Below are positions 23,397 to 32,891 of a DNA stretch of 64,000 bases, piece by piece. The first letter of the stretch is position 1. The number at the start of each line of letters is the position of its first letter. The translations under genes and the position numbers were made by a program. The notes under the pieces were generated by a model that worked only from the letters and a program-made list of their open reading frames with translations, ran no database searches and was not told the origin of the DNA. This stretch comes from Bryobacterales bacterium (GTDB taxonomy: Bacteria > Acidobacteriota > Terriglobia > Bryobacterales > Bryobacteraceae). The stretch covers positions 21,746-85,745 of the forward strand of contig PMUP01000074.1 in the NCBI GenBank assembly GCA_003166865.1, read 5' to 3'.

Positions 23397-25823
23397 TTGT
23401 CAGCGAAAGACATCGTCTGTCTTGCAAGTTGTGCTCTTTTTTCGTCGTTCTGCATGCAGTCCGCGCCTCCGCCCCAACAACCAGCCAATCCCGCGTCAAT
23501 CACCTCTGAACGCGCTCTAGTCGATCAGTATTGCGTCGTCTGCCACAGCGACAAATTGAAAACCGGCGGGCTCTCGCTCCAATCGGCCGACCTGACCAAC
23601 CTCTCGGCCGGCGCTGAAACTTGGGAAAAGGTGATCCATAAAGTCAAACTCGGCGCCATGCCGCCGCAAGGAATGCCTCGCCCCGACGCGGCCGCCACGG
23701 ATCGTTTTACCTCCTGGCTCGAAACCTCCATCGACCGCGCTTCAGCCGCTCATCCGAATCCCGGACGCGCCACGCTCCACCGTTTGAACCGCACCGAATA
23801 CGCCAACGCCGTTCGCGATTTGCTCGGCCTCGAAGTAGATCCCGCGCCGCTGCTCCCCGCCGACGACGAAAGCTATGGCTTCGACGATATCGCCGATGTG
23901 CTCCGAACTTCGCCGTCGCTGCTGGAGCGCTACATGGCGGCGTCGTGGAATCTGAGCCGTCTGGCGGTGGGCGATCCCAACCTCGGGGCCGACACGGCGA
24001 CGTATCGCGCCAAGCCCGATCTTTCGCAGAACGGCCACATGGAAGGTCTGCCGCTCGGAACCCGCGGCGGATTGGCTCTACGCCACTATTTCCCCCTGGA
24101 TGGCGAATACGTGATCAAAGTCCGGCTGTGGCGCGCCACCGCCGACGCCATCAAGGGCCTGGAAGAACTGCACCAGGTGGAAATCAGCGTGGATGGCAAT
24201 CGCGTCAAGCTGGCCACCATTGGCGGCAAGGACGAAGCCGAGCTGAGCTATACCAACTCCGGAAAATCGGCTCTTGAAATCGACGCGCGCCTCACGGTTC
24301 ACGTTCCGGTGAAGGCGGGGCCGCGCACCGTGGTGGCGACTTTCATGGCCGAGGGTGAGGCGCAGGACGACAACATCCTGGAGCCGTTCGAACGCGCCAA
24401 TCTCGATCCGCTGGATTTCCGCGGCCTGCCCGCCGTCGATCGCGTGAGCATCACCGGCCCGCTCCACGCCACCGGAGTCGGCGATACACCCAGCCGCAAG
24501 CTCATCTTCGTTTGCCGCCCCACCGGGCATATTGACGAGCTTCCGTGTGCCAAAAAAATCATCGCTACCCTGGCGCGCCGGGCTTATCGACGGCCCGTGT
24601 CCGACAACGATCTCGAAACCCTGCTCAGCTTCTACCAAAAAGGCCGCAACGAAGGCGGCACATTCGACTCCGGCATTGAAGCGGCCATCCAGCTCATCCT
24701 GGCGAGTCCCGAATTCCTGTTCCGCTTCGAGCCCGACCCTCCCACTCTCGCGGCGGGCGCCGTGTACCACATCAGCGATCTGGAATTGGCTTCGCGGCTT
24801 TCGTTCTTCCTGTGGAGCACCGGTCCCGACGAGCAGCTCTTGAACCTGGCCACGCTCGGAAAGCTGAAAGATCCGGCGGTTCTCGACAGCCAAGTGAAGC
24901 GCATGCTGGCCGATCCGAAATCGAAAGCTCTGGTGGACAACTTTGCCGACCAGTGGCTCTACCTGCGGAACCTCAAGAACATCAACCCCGATTTTGAAAC
25001 CTTCCCGGACTTCGACGACAACCTGCGCCAAGCCATGCGGCACGAGACGGACCTGTTCTTCACCAACATCATCCACGAAGACCACAGCGTGCTGGATCTG
25101 CTGAACGCCAACTACACGTTCATCAATGAGCGGCTGGCGCATCATTATGGGATTCCGAATATCTATGGCACCGACTTCCGCCGCGTGACGCTGACTGACG
25201 ACCGCCGCCGGGGTCTGCTGGGCCAGGCCAGCATTCTGACGATTACCTCCTACGCCACTCGTACTTCACCCGTGCAGCGCGGCAAGTGGATACTCACCAA
25301 TCTGATCGGCATGCCGCCCGATCCTCCTCCGCCCGGTGTTCCGGAGTTGAAGGCGCACGCGGATGCTGGCAAGGTCACTTCGTTGCGCGAGCGCATGGAA
25401 GAACACCGCAAGAATCCGGCCTGTGCCGGCTGCCACAAGGTGATGGACCCCATCGGCTTTTCGCTTGAAAATTTCGACGCCGTCGGCCAGTGGCGAACCA
25501 GCGACGAAGGCGCGAAAATCGATCCCGCGGGCGTCATGTTCAATGGCTCGAAGATCGATGGCCCCATCGCTTTGCGCGAAATCCTGATGGCCAAGCCCGA
25601 TATCTTCGTTGGCGTACTTACCGAGAAACTCATGATCTATGCCCTGGGACGCGGGCTGCAGTATTACGACATGCCGACCGTGCGGGCCATCGTCCGCGAC
25701 GCCGGACACAACGACTACCGTTTTTCTTCCATCGTGCTCGGCATTGTGAAGAGCACGCCGTTTGAAATGAAAGTTAAAGGCACGGACGGCGAGAACCGCA
25801 CCGTGACCGCTGGTTTGCAGTAA
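23397..25823 (+). CDS. DUF1587/1592/1588/1585 c-type cytochrome-like protein
   Basis: An 808-residue exported protein from TTG 23397, with a GGAGGGG site 7 nt upstream. Haem motif CVVCH lies at 46-50 and a second, CAGCH, at 676-680, where it is followed by KVMDPIGFSLENFDAVG. Between them are the PSD-type blocks LHRLNRTEYANAVRDLLGL (DUF1587), a beta domain, LARRAYRRPVSDNDLETLL (DUF1595), ELASRLSFFLWSTGPDEQLL (DUF1592) and RRGLLGQASILT with SPVQRGKWI (DUF1588); DUF1585 ends it. These proteins occur in Planctomycetota and Acidobacteriota, often next to DUF1552 genes as here. The electron partner is unknown. Confidence 0.88.
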   Translation: MSAKDIVCLASCALFSSFCMQSAPPPQQPANPASITSERALVDQYCVVCHSDKLKTGGLSLQSADLTNLSAGAETWEKVIHKVKLGAMPPQGMPRPDAAATDRFTSWLETSIDRASAAHPNPGRATLHRLNRTEYANAVRDLLGLEVDPAPLLPADDESYGFDDIADVLRTSPSLLERYMAASWNLSRLAVGDPNLGADTATYRAKPDLSQNGHMEGLPLGTRGGLALRHYFPLDGEYVIKVRLWRATADAIKGLEELHQVEISVDGNRVKLATIGGKDEAELSYTNSGKSALEIDARLTVHVPVKAGPRTVVATFMAEGEAQDDNILEPFERANLDPLDFRGLPAVDRVSITGPLHATGVGDTPSRKLIFVCRPTGHIDELPCAKKIIATLARRAYRRPVSDNDLETLLSFYQKGRNEGGTFDSGIEAAIQLILASPEFLFRFEPDPPTLAAGAVYHISDLELASRLSFFLWSTGPDEQLLNLATLGKLKDPAVLDSQVKRMLADPKSKALVDNFADQWLYLRNLKNINPDFETFPDFDDNLRQAMRHETDLFFTNIIHEDHSVLDLLNANYTFINERLAHHYGIPNIYGTDFRRVTLTDDRRRGLLGQASILTITSYATRTSPVQRGKWILTNLIGMPPDPPPPGVPELKAHADAGKVTSLRERMEEHRKNPACAGCHKVMDPIGFSLENFDAVGQWRTSDEGAKIDPAGVMFNGSKIDGPIALREILMAKPDIFVGVLTEKLMIYALGRGLQYYDMPTVRAIVRDAGHNDYRFSSIVLGIVKSTPFEMKVKGTDGENRTVTAGLQ

Positions 25824-25856
25824 AGCAGTAATGGTTTCAATGAGGAGATTGTGAGT

Positions 25857-27203
25857 ATGCATATCACGAAGATCCACCTTCCCCGCCGCACGTTTCTGCG
25901 CGGCATGGGTGTCGCCGTGGCGCTGCCTTTTCTGGACTCGATGGTCCCGGCGCAGACCCCGCTGGCGAAGACGGCCGCGAATCCCCGCATTCGCCTCGGT
26001 TACTGCTACATCCCGCATGGCGGCGTGATGGCCAACTGGACCCCGGTCGCCGAAGGCGCTGATTTCGAGCTTTCGCGCAGCTTGATGCCCTTGCAGCCCT
26101 TCCGCGACCAGGTGGTAGTGGTCAGCAATCTCGCGCACAAGATGGCGGGCGCGGGCGGTCCCGGCGATAGCGGTGGCGATCACGGACGATCCCCCTCCGT
26201 CTTCTTGAACGGCGTCCATCCCAAGCGCACCGAAGGCGAGGACGTTCGCGCGGGCACCACGGTGGATCAAATCGCAGCCGCGGCCATCGGCCAGGACACG
26301 CCGCTGCCTTCGCTCGAGCTCGCAACCGAAGACATGACCGGCCTGATCGGCGCGTGCGACGTCGGCTTCAGTTGCACCTACACCAACACCATCTCTTGGC
26401 GCACGCCCACCACGCCGCTCCCCATGGAAATCAACCCGCGCGTGGTCTTCGATCGCCTGTTTGGCGACGGCTCCAACGCGGCCGACCGCGTGGCCCGCAT
26501 CCAGCGCGAGCACAGTATCCTGGACGCGGTGACAGCACAGGTCAGCCGCCTGCAGCGCGGCCTGGGCGCCAACGATCGCAATCGCGTCTCCGAATATCTG
26601 GACAACGTGCGCGAGATCGAACGCCGCATCCAGCTCACCGAGGCCAAGAACAGCCAGAGCATCAAAGTGCCAACCACGCCCATCGGCATTCCCGACGATC
26701 ACGTGGAGCATTCCAAGCTCATGATGGAACTGATGGCGCTGGCCTTCCAGGCCGACATCACGCGCGTGTCCAGCTTCATGATGGCGCGCGAAGTCAGCTA
26801 CCGCACGTTCCCGCAAATCGGCGTGCCCGATCCGTTCCACGCCACTTCGCACCACCAGGACAATCCGGAGAAACTCGAAAAGCTGACCAAGATCAACACC
26901 TATCACGTCAGCCTGGTCGCCTACCTTCTGGACAAGCTGAAGAACATCCAGGATGGCGACGGAACGCTGCTGGATCATTCTTTGATTCTGTACGGCAGTT
27001 CCATGAGCAACAGCAACCTGCACAATCATTCGCCGCTCCCAGTCTTTGTGGCCGGCGGCGCTTGCGGACGCATGAAGGGCGGCCGCCACGTCAAGTATCC
27101 CGAAGAAACGCCCATGGCCAACCTGCTCGCCACCACGCTGGCGAAAGCTGGTCTCACTGACCAGCACCTCGGCGATAGCACCGGCATCCTGTCGGAAGTC
27201 TAA
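25857..27203 (+). CDS. DUF1552 protein with twin-arginine signal
   Basis: A 448-residue protein from ATG 25857, which has AGGAG 9 nt upstream; the earlier GTG at 25851 is too near that site. The N-terminus reads LPRRTFLRGMGVAVALPFLD, a typical Tat signal, so it is exported folded. The body matches DUF1552: GYCYIPHGGVMANWTP, the long helix ending in DNVREIERRIQ, FQADITRVSSFMM and LDHSLILYGSSMSNSNLHNH. The family resembles alkaline-phosphatase-like (DUF1501) proteins. It lies 33 bases after the cytochrome gene and probably works with it in the periplasm. No activity is established. Confidence 0.88.
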   Translation: MHITKIHLPRRTFLRGMGVAVALPFLDSMVPAQTPLAKTAANPRIRLGYCYIPHGGVMANWTPVAEGADFELSRSLMPLQPFRDQVVVVSNLAHKMAGAGGPGDSGGDHGRSPSVFLNGVHPKRTEGEDVRAGTTVDQIAAAAIGQDTPLPSLELATEDMTGLIGACDVGFSCTYTNTISWRTPTTPLPMEINPRVVFDRLFGDGSNAADRVARIQREHSILDAVTAQVSRLQRGLGANDRNRVSEYLDNVREIERRIQLTEAKNSQSIKVPTTPIGIPDDHVEHSKLMMELMALAFQADITRVSSFMMAREVSYRTFPQIGVPDPFHATSHHQDNPEKLEKLTKINTYHVSLVAYLLDKLKNIQDGDGTLLDHSLILYGSSMSNSNLHNHSPLPVFVAGGACGRMKGGRHVKYPEETPMANLLATTLAKAGLTDQHLGDSTGILSEV

Positions 27204-27213
27204 GGAGACCACC

Positions 27214-28725
27214 ATGCGAATTGAACGTCTCATCCCTTGCCTACTGGTGACGGCCCTCTCCGGCGCCGCCTATGCTGCAACGAACGGGAACACCGCCCTG
27301 GTGGACGCCGCGCAGAATCGAGACGCTGAGTCTGTCCGCGCTCTTCTGAAACAGCACGTTGATGTGAACGCTCCCCAAGCGGATGGCACCACGGCGCTGC
27401 ATTGGGCCGCCCACTGGGGCGATCTGGAGACCGTTGACGCACTGCTGCGCGAAGGCGCGAATGCGACCGCGCTCAACCGTTACGGCGCCACACCGTTGTC
27501 GGAAGCGGTGCACATCGGCAGTGGCGCGCTGGTCGAAAAGCTGCTCAAAGCTGGCGCGGACGCGAACACGTTTACCACCGCGCAGGCCGAGACCGTGCTG
27601 ATGAAAGCATCGCGCGAGGGCAATCTGGAAGCGGTGAAGGTTCTGCTCGACCACGCCGCCGAAGTGAACGCCAAGGAAAACTTCCGCGGGCAGACCGCGC
27701 TGATGTGGGCGGCGGCCGAAGGCCATGCGGACATCGTCAGCATGCTGGCCACGCACGGCGCGGAACTCGATGTTCGTTCCTATGATCGCGATACCTCCAC
27801 CCCGAAGATGGCTGCGGGAACTCCCGCTGCTCCCATCGCGCGCGGCGGCTTGACCGCCCTGTTGTTCGCGACCCGTCAAGGACAAATCGACTCGGCGAAG
27901 GCCCTGCTCGACGCCAAAGCCGATATCAACGCAGTGGATTCGGATGGCAACAATGCGCTGACGCTGGCGATCATAAACGGCCACTATGATCTGACTCAAG
28001 TGCTGATCGATCGCGGCGCCGATCTCAACATCGCTGCTAAGAACGGCAGGACCGCTCTCTATAGCGCCGTCGAAATGCACGACGTCGATTGGTCGCCGCG
28101 TCCGGCTCGCAAAGAAACCGACAAGACCACCAGCATGGACATCATTCATGCGCTCTTGGATCACAAGGCCAACGTGAATGCGCAGCTCACTGCGCCGGCG
28201 CCGATTGAAAAGCACGCGCAGGACATGGGCGATAAAACTATGGCCGCGGGTACCACGCCATTCAAACGGGCCGCTCGCAGCGCTGACGTCGAGCTGATGC
28301 ATCTTTTGCTCGACAAGGGCGCCGATCCGAAGCTGGCCGGTAAGGACAATCAGACGGCGCTGATGGTAGCCGCCGGAGTCGCCTATAACGACCATATCAA
28401 AGGCACCGAAGCGGAAGCGCTGGAAGCCGTGAAGCTCTGCGTATCGCTCGGCCTGGATGTCAACGCCGCCACCGATAAAGGCGAAACGGCTTTGCACGGA
28501 GCCGCCCATCGCGGCGCCGATATCATCGCGAAATATCTCATCGACAACGGCGCCAACGTCAACGCGCGGAACAAGCGCGGGTTCACGGCGCTGGATCTCG
28601 CCATGGGCAAGGGCGGCTACGCAGGCGGCCCCGGCCCGGTTCACGACACCACCGCCACCCTGATCCATCAGGCCGGCGGCGAGCCCGGACAGGAAATCAA
28701 GGAAACTGCCAAGGCCGAAGAATAG
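27214..28725 (+). CDS. exported ankyrin-repeat protein
   Basis: A 503-residue protein with a signal peptide (LIPCLLVTALSGAAYA) and roughly eleven ankyrin repeats filling residues 25-480; good copies read DGTTALHWAAHWGDLETVDA and GQTALMWAAAEGHADIVSML. A break of about 20 residues rich in Ala/Pro lies near residue 195. It starts 10 bases after the DUF1552 gene, preceded by AAGGAGACC, so it is the third gene of the operon. It should bind a periplasmic partner, plausibly the cytochrome or the DUF1552 protein. The same trio is seen in related acidobacterial genomes as far as I recall. Confidence 0.88.
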   Translation: MRIERLIPCLLVTALSGAAYAATNGNTALVDAAQNRDAESVRALLKQHVDVNAPQADGTTALHWAAHWGDLETVDALLREGANATALNRYGATPLSEAVHIGSGALVEKLLKAGADANTFTTAQAETVLMKASREGNLEAVKVLLDHAAEVNAKENFRGQTALMWAAAEGHADIVSMLATHGAELDVRSYDRDTSTPKMAAGTPAAPIARGGLTALLFATRQGQIDSAKALLDAKADINAVDSDGNNALTLAIINGHYDLTQVLIDRGADLNIAAKNGRTALYSAVEMHDVDWSPRPARKETDKTTSMDIIHALLDHKANVNAQLTAPAPIEKHAQDMGDKTMAAGTTPFKRAARSADVELMHLLLDKGADPKLAGKDNQTALMVAAGVAYNDHIKGTEAEALEAVKLCVSLGLDVNAATDKGETALHGAAHRGADIIAKYLIDNGANVNARNKRGFTALDLAMGKGGYAGGPGPVHDTTATLIHQAGGEPGQEIKETAKAEE

Positions 28726-28736
28726 TCGTGGGGCGG

Positions 28737-28750
28737 GGACGCCCTCGTCC
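28737..28750. terminator. weak hairpin between convergent genes
   Basis: GGACG (28737-28741), loop CCCT, then CGTCC (28746-28750), in the 34 bases between the ankyrin gene and the convergent gene ending at 28760. There is no T-tract on either side, so this is only a candidate bidirectional terminator. Confidence 0.25.
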
Positions 28751-28759
28751 GACTCCCTC

Positions 28760-29572
28760 CTAACGGCGGCGCGGATAAATATATTCCAACGCGGCGATAA
28801 AGCCCTGCACGAGTTCCTTGGGGAAACTCTGAAAACCGTTCAGAAAGCGGGAGGCGTTTATTATTCCGCCCGTTTGCCGCGCCAGCGTTATCATTTCGAT
28901 TTCGACATACACGCCATTGTCCGCCTCTTCCATTCGCAAATAGATGTTTAATCGCCACAAATAGCCAGCTGCGTCTTCCTCCGCGCGCTCCTGATCCAAC
29001 TTCTTCTTGTTCCTGGGATGCTCCACCTCGGCGATCTTCGTGGAGTGGCAGGCGATCACCGCCCGCATCGGGTCCACTTGCGTGTATTTCGCGCTCTCGT
29101 TCACGTTCAATACAACCGCGCTCACCTGCTTTTTGAAGAGGCGCAGAAACGCTTCGTATTGATCGCCTTCGTGCTTAGTGGTCTTGGATTCCATGATCTG
29201 CAGCGGGATCATGTGGAAGTATTCGTTAAAGTTCAGCAGGACAACGCTCATCTTTTCGAGGGTGGCTTTCTCCAGAAACGCCAAGCCGAGCCAGTGCTGG
29301 ATCTCACCATCCGGAACCTCGATCTCCTGGCCGTGATCCAGCGTCGTAAGCGGCACAATCGTGCTTTGGCCCAGCCACACCAGCGACTTTTGCTTGGGAT
29401 CCTGACGGTCCAACCACAAGAAGTCCCGAAAGCCCTTGTGCTTGTTCATCTCGTCTTCCGCCACTTTGACGTAGCGATCGAAAGCCGCTGCAGTCTCGGG
29501 CTTGAGTTCCGCCGCGCGAACGGACGCGCTCCCGAGAAGCGCCGTCAGGATCAGGCGGCGGAAGCCGCTCAT
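28760..29572 (-). CDS. exported protein of unknown function
   Basis: A 270-residue protein with a signal peptide (LILTALLGSASVRA, cleavage near residue 20). The mature part begins with an acidic helix (PETAAAFDRYVKVAEDEM) and then alternates strands and helices, with RLNIYLRMEEADNGVYVEIE followed by MITLARQTGG near residue 220. This layout suggests a START/Bet v1-like lipid-binding fold, common in acidobacterial exported proteins, but I cannot confirm it. It overlaps the exporter's stop by 4 bases and shares its message. Confidence 0.6.
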   Translation of the reverse strand: MSGFRRLILTALLGSASVRAAELKPETAAAFDRYVKVAEDEMNKHKGFRDFLWLDRQDPKQKSLVWLGQSTIVPLTTLDHGQEIEVPDGEIQHWLGLAFLEKATLEKMSVVLLNFNEYFHMIPLQIMESKTTKHEGDQYEAFLRLFKKQVSAVVLNVNESAKYTQVDPMRAVIACHSTKIAEVEHPRNKKKLDQERAEEDAAGYLWRLNIYLRMEEADNGVYVEIEMITLARQTGGIINASRFLNGFQSFPKELVQGFIAALEYIYPRRR

Positions 29573-30798
29573 GCGGCCACCACCGGTGCCGTCTCCAGCT
29601 TCCGGCCCAACGTGAGGAAGTTCAGCGAAGTGGACGCAACGGCCGATCCGGCGATCACCAGCGCCATCGGCAAAGCCGGATTGTCAATGAACCCGAGGAA
29701 CGTGGTCATGATCGCCGCGATCAGGAATTGATTGGTCCCCAGCAGCGCGGACGCCGTGCCGGCAATGTCACCGTGCCGCATCATGGCGATGGCGGAGCCG
29801 TTCGGAAACACGAACCCCTGCGCGGACACGTAAACGAATATCCCCGCGTAGACGCCCCACATTCCTCCGGTGCCCGTCACCACGCTCGCCAGCAGCAACA
29901 GTCCCGCCACCAGTTGCACCAGATTGGCGGTCCTCAGCACACGCCACAGCGCTATGCGGCGCGGCATCCTTCCGTTGATCTGCGCGGCCGCAACCATGCC
30001 GATCGCCACCGATCCGAACAGCCAGCCGAAGCGCTCGGTGGGCACCTTATACAGCGTGATGAACACGAACGGCGCGCTGGCGATGTAGGCGAACGTACCA
30101 GAAGAACTAAATCCGCACACCACGGATGCGCCGATAAACGTCCGGTCCTTGAAAAGCCGTGCGTACGTGGCCCGGATCACGCCGAGGTGCAGCGGACGCC
30201 GCGCGTCGTGCGCCAGCGATTCAGGCAAGCGGAAGTGCATTCCCACTAAACAAAGTATTCCCATCGCGGCTTGCACGATGAACGCCGCCCGCCAGTCGAA
30301 CCACACCAGCAGATAGCTGCCGATCAGCGGCGCGATTACCGGCGACACGCCCAGCACCAGCACCAGCATTGAAAAAATACGCCGCAATTCGCTCGCCGGA
30401 AACAGATCGCTCACCATGGCGCGCGACATCACCGCTCCGCCGCAAGCGCCCACCGCCTGCAGCAGCCGGAAGAAAGACATCACGTAAATCGAAGGGGAGA
30501 TTGCACAGGCCGCCGACGCGCCAATGAAGACCAGCAAGCTCGCGTAGAGCGGCGGCTTGCGTCCGAAACGGTCGGTGATCGGCCCGTACAGCGGCTGGCC
30601 CAGCGCGTATCCCACCAGAAACGTCACCAGCGTGAATTGAACCGCCGCGCTGGAGGTGTGAAACACTTTCTCCATTACCGGCATGGCCGGCAGATACATG
30701 TCGATCGAGAGCGGCGCGAACGCTTGCAGCGCTCCCAGAAGAGTCAATAGCTCCAGATGACGTAAGCGCGACACCGGGCTGGATTGTTGTGCGATCAC
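29569..30798 (-). CDS. Bcr/CflA-family multidrug MFS exporter
   Basis: A 409-residue, 12-segment MFS protein. The first loop has LSIDMYLPAMPVME, the Bcr/CflA signature, followed by GYALGQPLYGPITDRFGRKP (motif A). Then come SFFRLLQAVGACGGAVMSRA and GVSPVIAPLIGSYL (motif C). The second half is a typical six-segment repeat. It should expel drugs by proton antiport in the inner membrane. Start is a GTG at 30798. It is upstream of and overlaps the gene for the exported protein. Confidence 0.88.
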   Translation of the reverse strand: MIAQQSSPVSRLRHLELLTLLGALQAFAPLSIDMYLPAMPVMEKVFHTSSAAVQFTLVTFLVGYALGQPLYGPITDRFGRKPPLYASLLVFIGASAACAISPSIYVMSFFRLLQAVGACGGAVMSRAMVSDLFPASELRRIFSMLVLVLGVSPVIAPLIGSYLLVWFDWRAAFIVQAAMGILCLVGMHFRLPESLAHDARRPLHLGVIRATYARLFKDRTFIGASVVCGFSSSGTFAYIASAPFVFITLYKVPTERFGWLFGSVAIGMVAAAQINGRMPRRIALWRVLRTANLVQLVAGLLLLASVVTGTGGMWGVYAGIFVYVSAQGFVFPNGSAIAMMRHGDIAGTASALLGTNQFLIAAIMTTFLGFIDNPALPMALVIAGSAVASTSLNFLTLGRKLETAPVVAA

Positions 30799-30836
30799 TC
30801 CTTAATAGACGAGTGTAACAGGCGCAGCCCGCGCGC

Positions 30837-32381
30837 TCACACCGCGAGTTTACGCCACGCCCGCCGATCCGCGCCAATCAGAGCGTCCGCTTCCGCCGGG
30901 CCATCGCTGCCCGCTGCGTAATTCGGAAAAACGGGAGCGGGCAACTTTGCCCAGGCTTCCTCAATCGGTGTGATGATCCTCCACTCCGCTTCCACTTCGT
31001 CGCGGCGGGTGAACAGAATCGGATCTCCGCGCATGGAATCGAGCAGGAGGGTTTCATAGGCCGGTGGTCCTTTGGAGCCGAACGCGGATTCGTAGGAGAA
31101 GTTCGCGTCCACGGTGAGCGCTCGCATATGATCGCCGGGGCGCTTCACGTCGAATGCGATACTGATGCCGTCATCGGGTTGGATACGCAGAGTAATGACA
31201 TTGGGTCCCAATTGTTCGTGCGGCGTGCCGGCGAAGAGAGCCTGCGGCGTGCGTTTGAAATGGACGCGGATTTCCGAGACCTGGCGCGGCAATCGCTTGC
31301 CAGTGCGGATGTAGAACGGCACGCCGGCCCAGCGCCAGTTGTGGACCTGGAACTCGACCGCGACGTAGGTCTCCGTCGTGGAACTCGCTTTGACATGCGG
31401 CTCCTCGCGGTATCCGGGAACTGGTTTACCGCCAGCCTGGCCGGGGCCGTATTGGCCGCGCACGGTTCGCTTGGACGCTTCCTCGACGGTCATCGGCGGG
31501 ATGGAGCGAAAGACCTGCACCTTTTGCTCTCGCACCGAATCGGCGTCGAAGGCGATGGGCGGTTCCATGGCCGTCAATGCCAGCAACTGAAGTAAGTGAT
31601 TGGCCACCATGTCGCGCAACGCGCCAGTCTCTTCATAGAAGCTGGCACGGCCTTCCACGCCGACTGCCTCGGCCGCCGTGATTTCCACGTGATCGATGTA
31701 GTTCCGGTTCCAGACCGGCTCAAACAAGGAGTTGCCGAAGCGGAAAACCAAAATGTTTTGGACCGTCTCTTTTCCGAGGTAATGGTCGATGCGGTAGACA
31801 TCTTTCTCGTCGAAAACCTTGTGCACTACATCGTTCAATTGCAGCGCGGACTCCAGATCGTGGCCGAACGGCTTCTCGAGGATGATTCGAGTCCAGCCCT
31901 GGGCCGTCCGATTCAATCCCGCGCGCGCCAAGCCTTCCACGACGGGTCCCGCCACCGATGCCGGAGTGGAAACATAGAACAGCCGGTTGGGGCTGGATCC
32001 GCCGCTCTGCATTTTATCGAGTTGATCGCGCAGGCGGCTGTAAAACTGATCATCGTTGATATCGCCCGCGAAGTAGTGCAGGCGGTTCTCGAATTCGCGC
32101 CAGTGGCCGTCGTTGAAGTCGCGCGTACCGCCGGACTTGGAAGCCGATTCGCGCAGCTTGGTGCGGAACTCTTCGGAAGTCATCGGAGTTCGCCCGACGC
32201 CGAGCACTTCAAACTGCGGGTTCATGCAACCCACGCATGCCAGGTTATAGAGACCAGGAATCAATTTGCGGCGCGTGAGATCTCCGGAAGCTCCGAAGAT
32301 GATCAGCAGACAGGAATCGCCGGGAGTTGGCGGCTCCGGGGAAAATTGCTCCAGTGGATTTACTTCAATGACGGCTGACAC
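30837..32381 (-). CDS. zwf: glucose-6-phosphate 1-dehydrogenase
   Basis: A 514-residue enzyme when started at GTG 32381, which follows GGGAGGG by 5 nt; a longer frame from 32423 lacks a ribosome site. The NADP-binding loop is IIFGASGDLTRRKLIPGLYNL, and the active-site block RIDHYLGKETVQNI is intact with its catalytic histidine further on. It oxidises glucose 6-phosphate to 6-phosphogluconolactone, feeding the pentose phosphate or Entner-Doudoroff route. No pgl, gnd or opcA gene lies next to it. Length is normal for the family. Confidence 0.96.
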   Translation of the reverse strand: MSAVIEVNPLEQFSPEPPTPGDSCLLIIFGASGDLTRRKLIPGLYNLACVGCMNPQFEVLGVGRTPMTSEEFRTKLRESASKSGGTRDFNDGHWREFENRLHYFAGDINDDQFYSRLRDQLDKMQSGGSSPNRLFYVSTPASVAGPVVEGLARAGLNRTAQGWTRIILEKPFGHDLESALQLNDVVHKVFDEKDVYRIDHYLGKETVQNILVFRFGNSLFEPVWNRNYIDHVEITAAEAVGVEGRASFYEETGALRDMVANHLLQLLALTAMEPPIAFDADSVREQKVQVFRSIPPMTVEEASKRTVRGQYGPGQAGGKPVPGYREEPHVKASSTTETYVAVEFQVHNWRWAGVPFYIRTGKRLPRQVSEIRVHFKRTPQALFAGTPHEQLGPNVITLRIQPDDGISIAFDVKRPGDHMRALTVDANFSYESAFGSKGPPAYETLLLDSMRGDPILFTRRDEVEAEWRIITPIEEAWAKLPAPVFPNYAAGSDGPAEADALIGADRRAWRKLAV

Positions 32382-32522
32382 GATAGCCCTCCCATACAGA
32401 ACACTCCACCAGTGTAAATGCAACCAACGTCGCCAGGGCTTCTCGTTAGGACTTCGTCACCCGGTCCATTCGTTCTATAATGCAGGGACAGAAATTTTAA
32501 GGCAGTGAAAGGACGAACGTCT

Positions 32523-32891
32523 GTGAGCGGTTATCAACGTCGAGTTTATGGCCTTCTGAGCCTTGCGCTAGCGTTCGCAGAATATGGATGGTCCCGGAAC
32601 TCCGATCCATTCGCGGCAGCCGGAGGATGCGCCGTCTGCTCTTCGATCCTCATGATCCCAATAATCTTCTTTGTCCTCAACATTGCGCTATTGGTCTGGG
32701 TAGCGCGGGACGCGAAGGCCCGTGGAATGGACAGTTCGGTACTGTGGATGATCCTGGTGATGTTCACTAGCGTGATCGGCCTTATCTTATACATCTTTTC
32801 AAGGCCACAGGGTGCCGTGGTTCGCTGTCGAAATTGTGGCAACAATCGGTTGCAAGCGAGTATGAAATGTCCCCATTGCGCCGCGCCTTAA
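32523..32891 (+). CDS. small membrane protein with C-terminal zinc ribbon
   Basis: A 122-residue protein from GTG 32523, which has AAAGGA 9-10 nt upstream (a GTG at 32505 is possible). It has two or three membrane segments (about 3-20, 35-60 and 70-92) and ends with a zinc ribbon: CRNCGNNRLQ then MKCPHC. The last 25 bases overlap the start of yidD. The function is unknown; similar fusions of a membrane part with a zinc ribbon are common near envelope genes. Confidence 0.65.
   Translation: MSGYQRRVYGLLSLALAFAEYGWSRNSDPFAAAGGCAVCSSILMIPIIFFVLNIALLVWVARDAKARGMDSSVLWMILVMFTSVIGLILYIFSRPQGAVVRCRNCGNNRLQASMKCPHCAAP

Noticed and set aside
24078..25145. 355-codon minus-strand frame
   Set aside because: Antisense of the cytochrome gene with no motif; it arises from GC-rich codon bias.
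25266..27233. 655-codon minus-strand frame
   Set aside because: It is antisense to the DUF1552 gene, whose Tat signal, domain pattern and operon spacing are convincing. The antisense product is His/Arg/Ala-rich noise.
27241..28668. 475-codon minus-strand frame
   Set aside because: Antisense of the ankyrin repeats; its apparent repeats only mirror the real ones.
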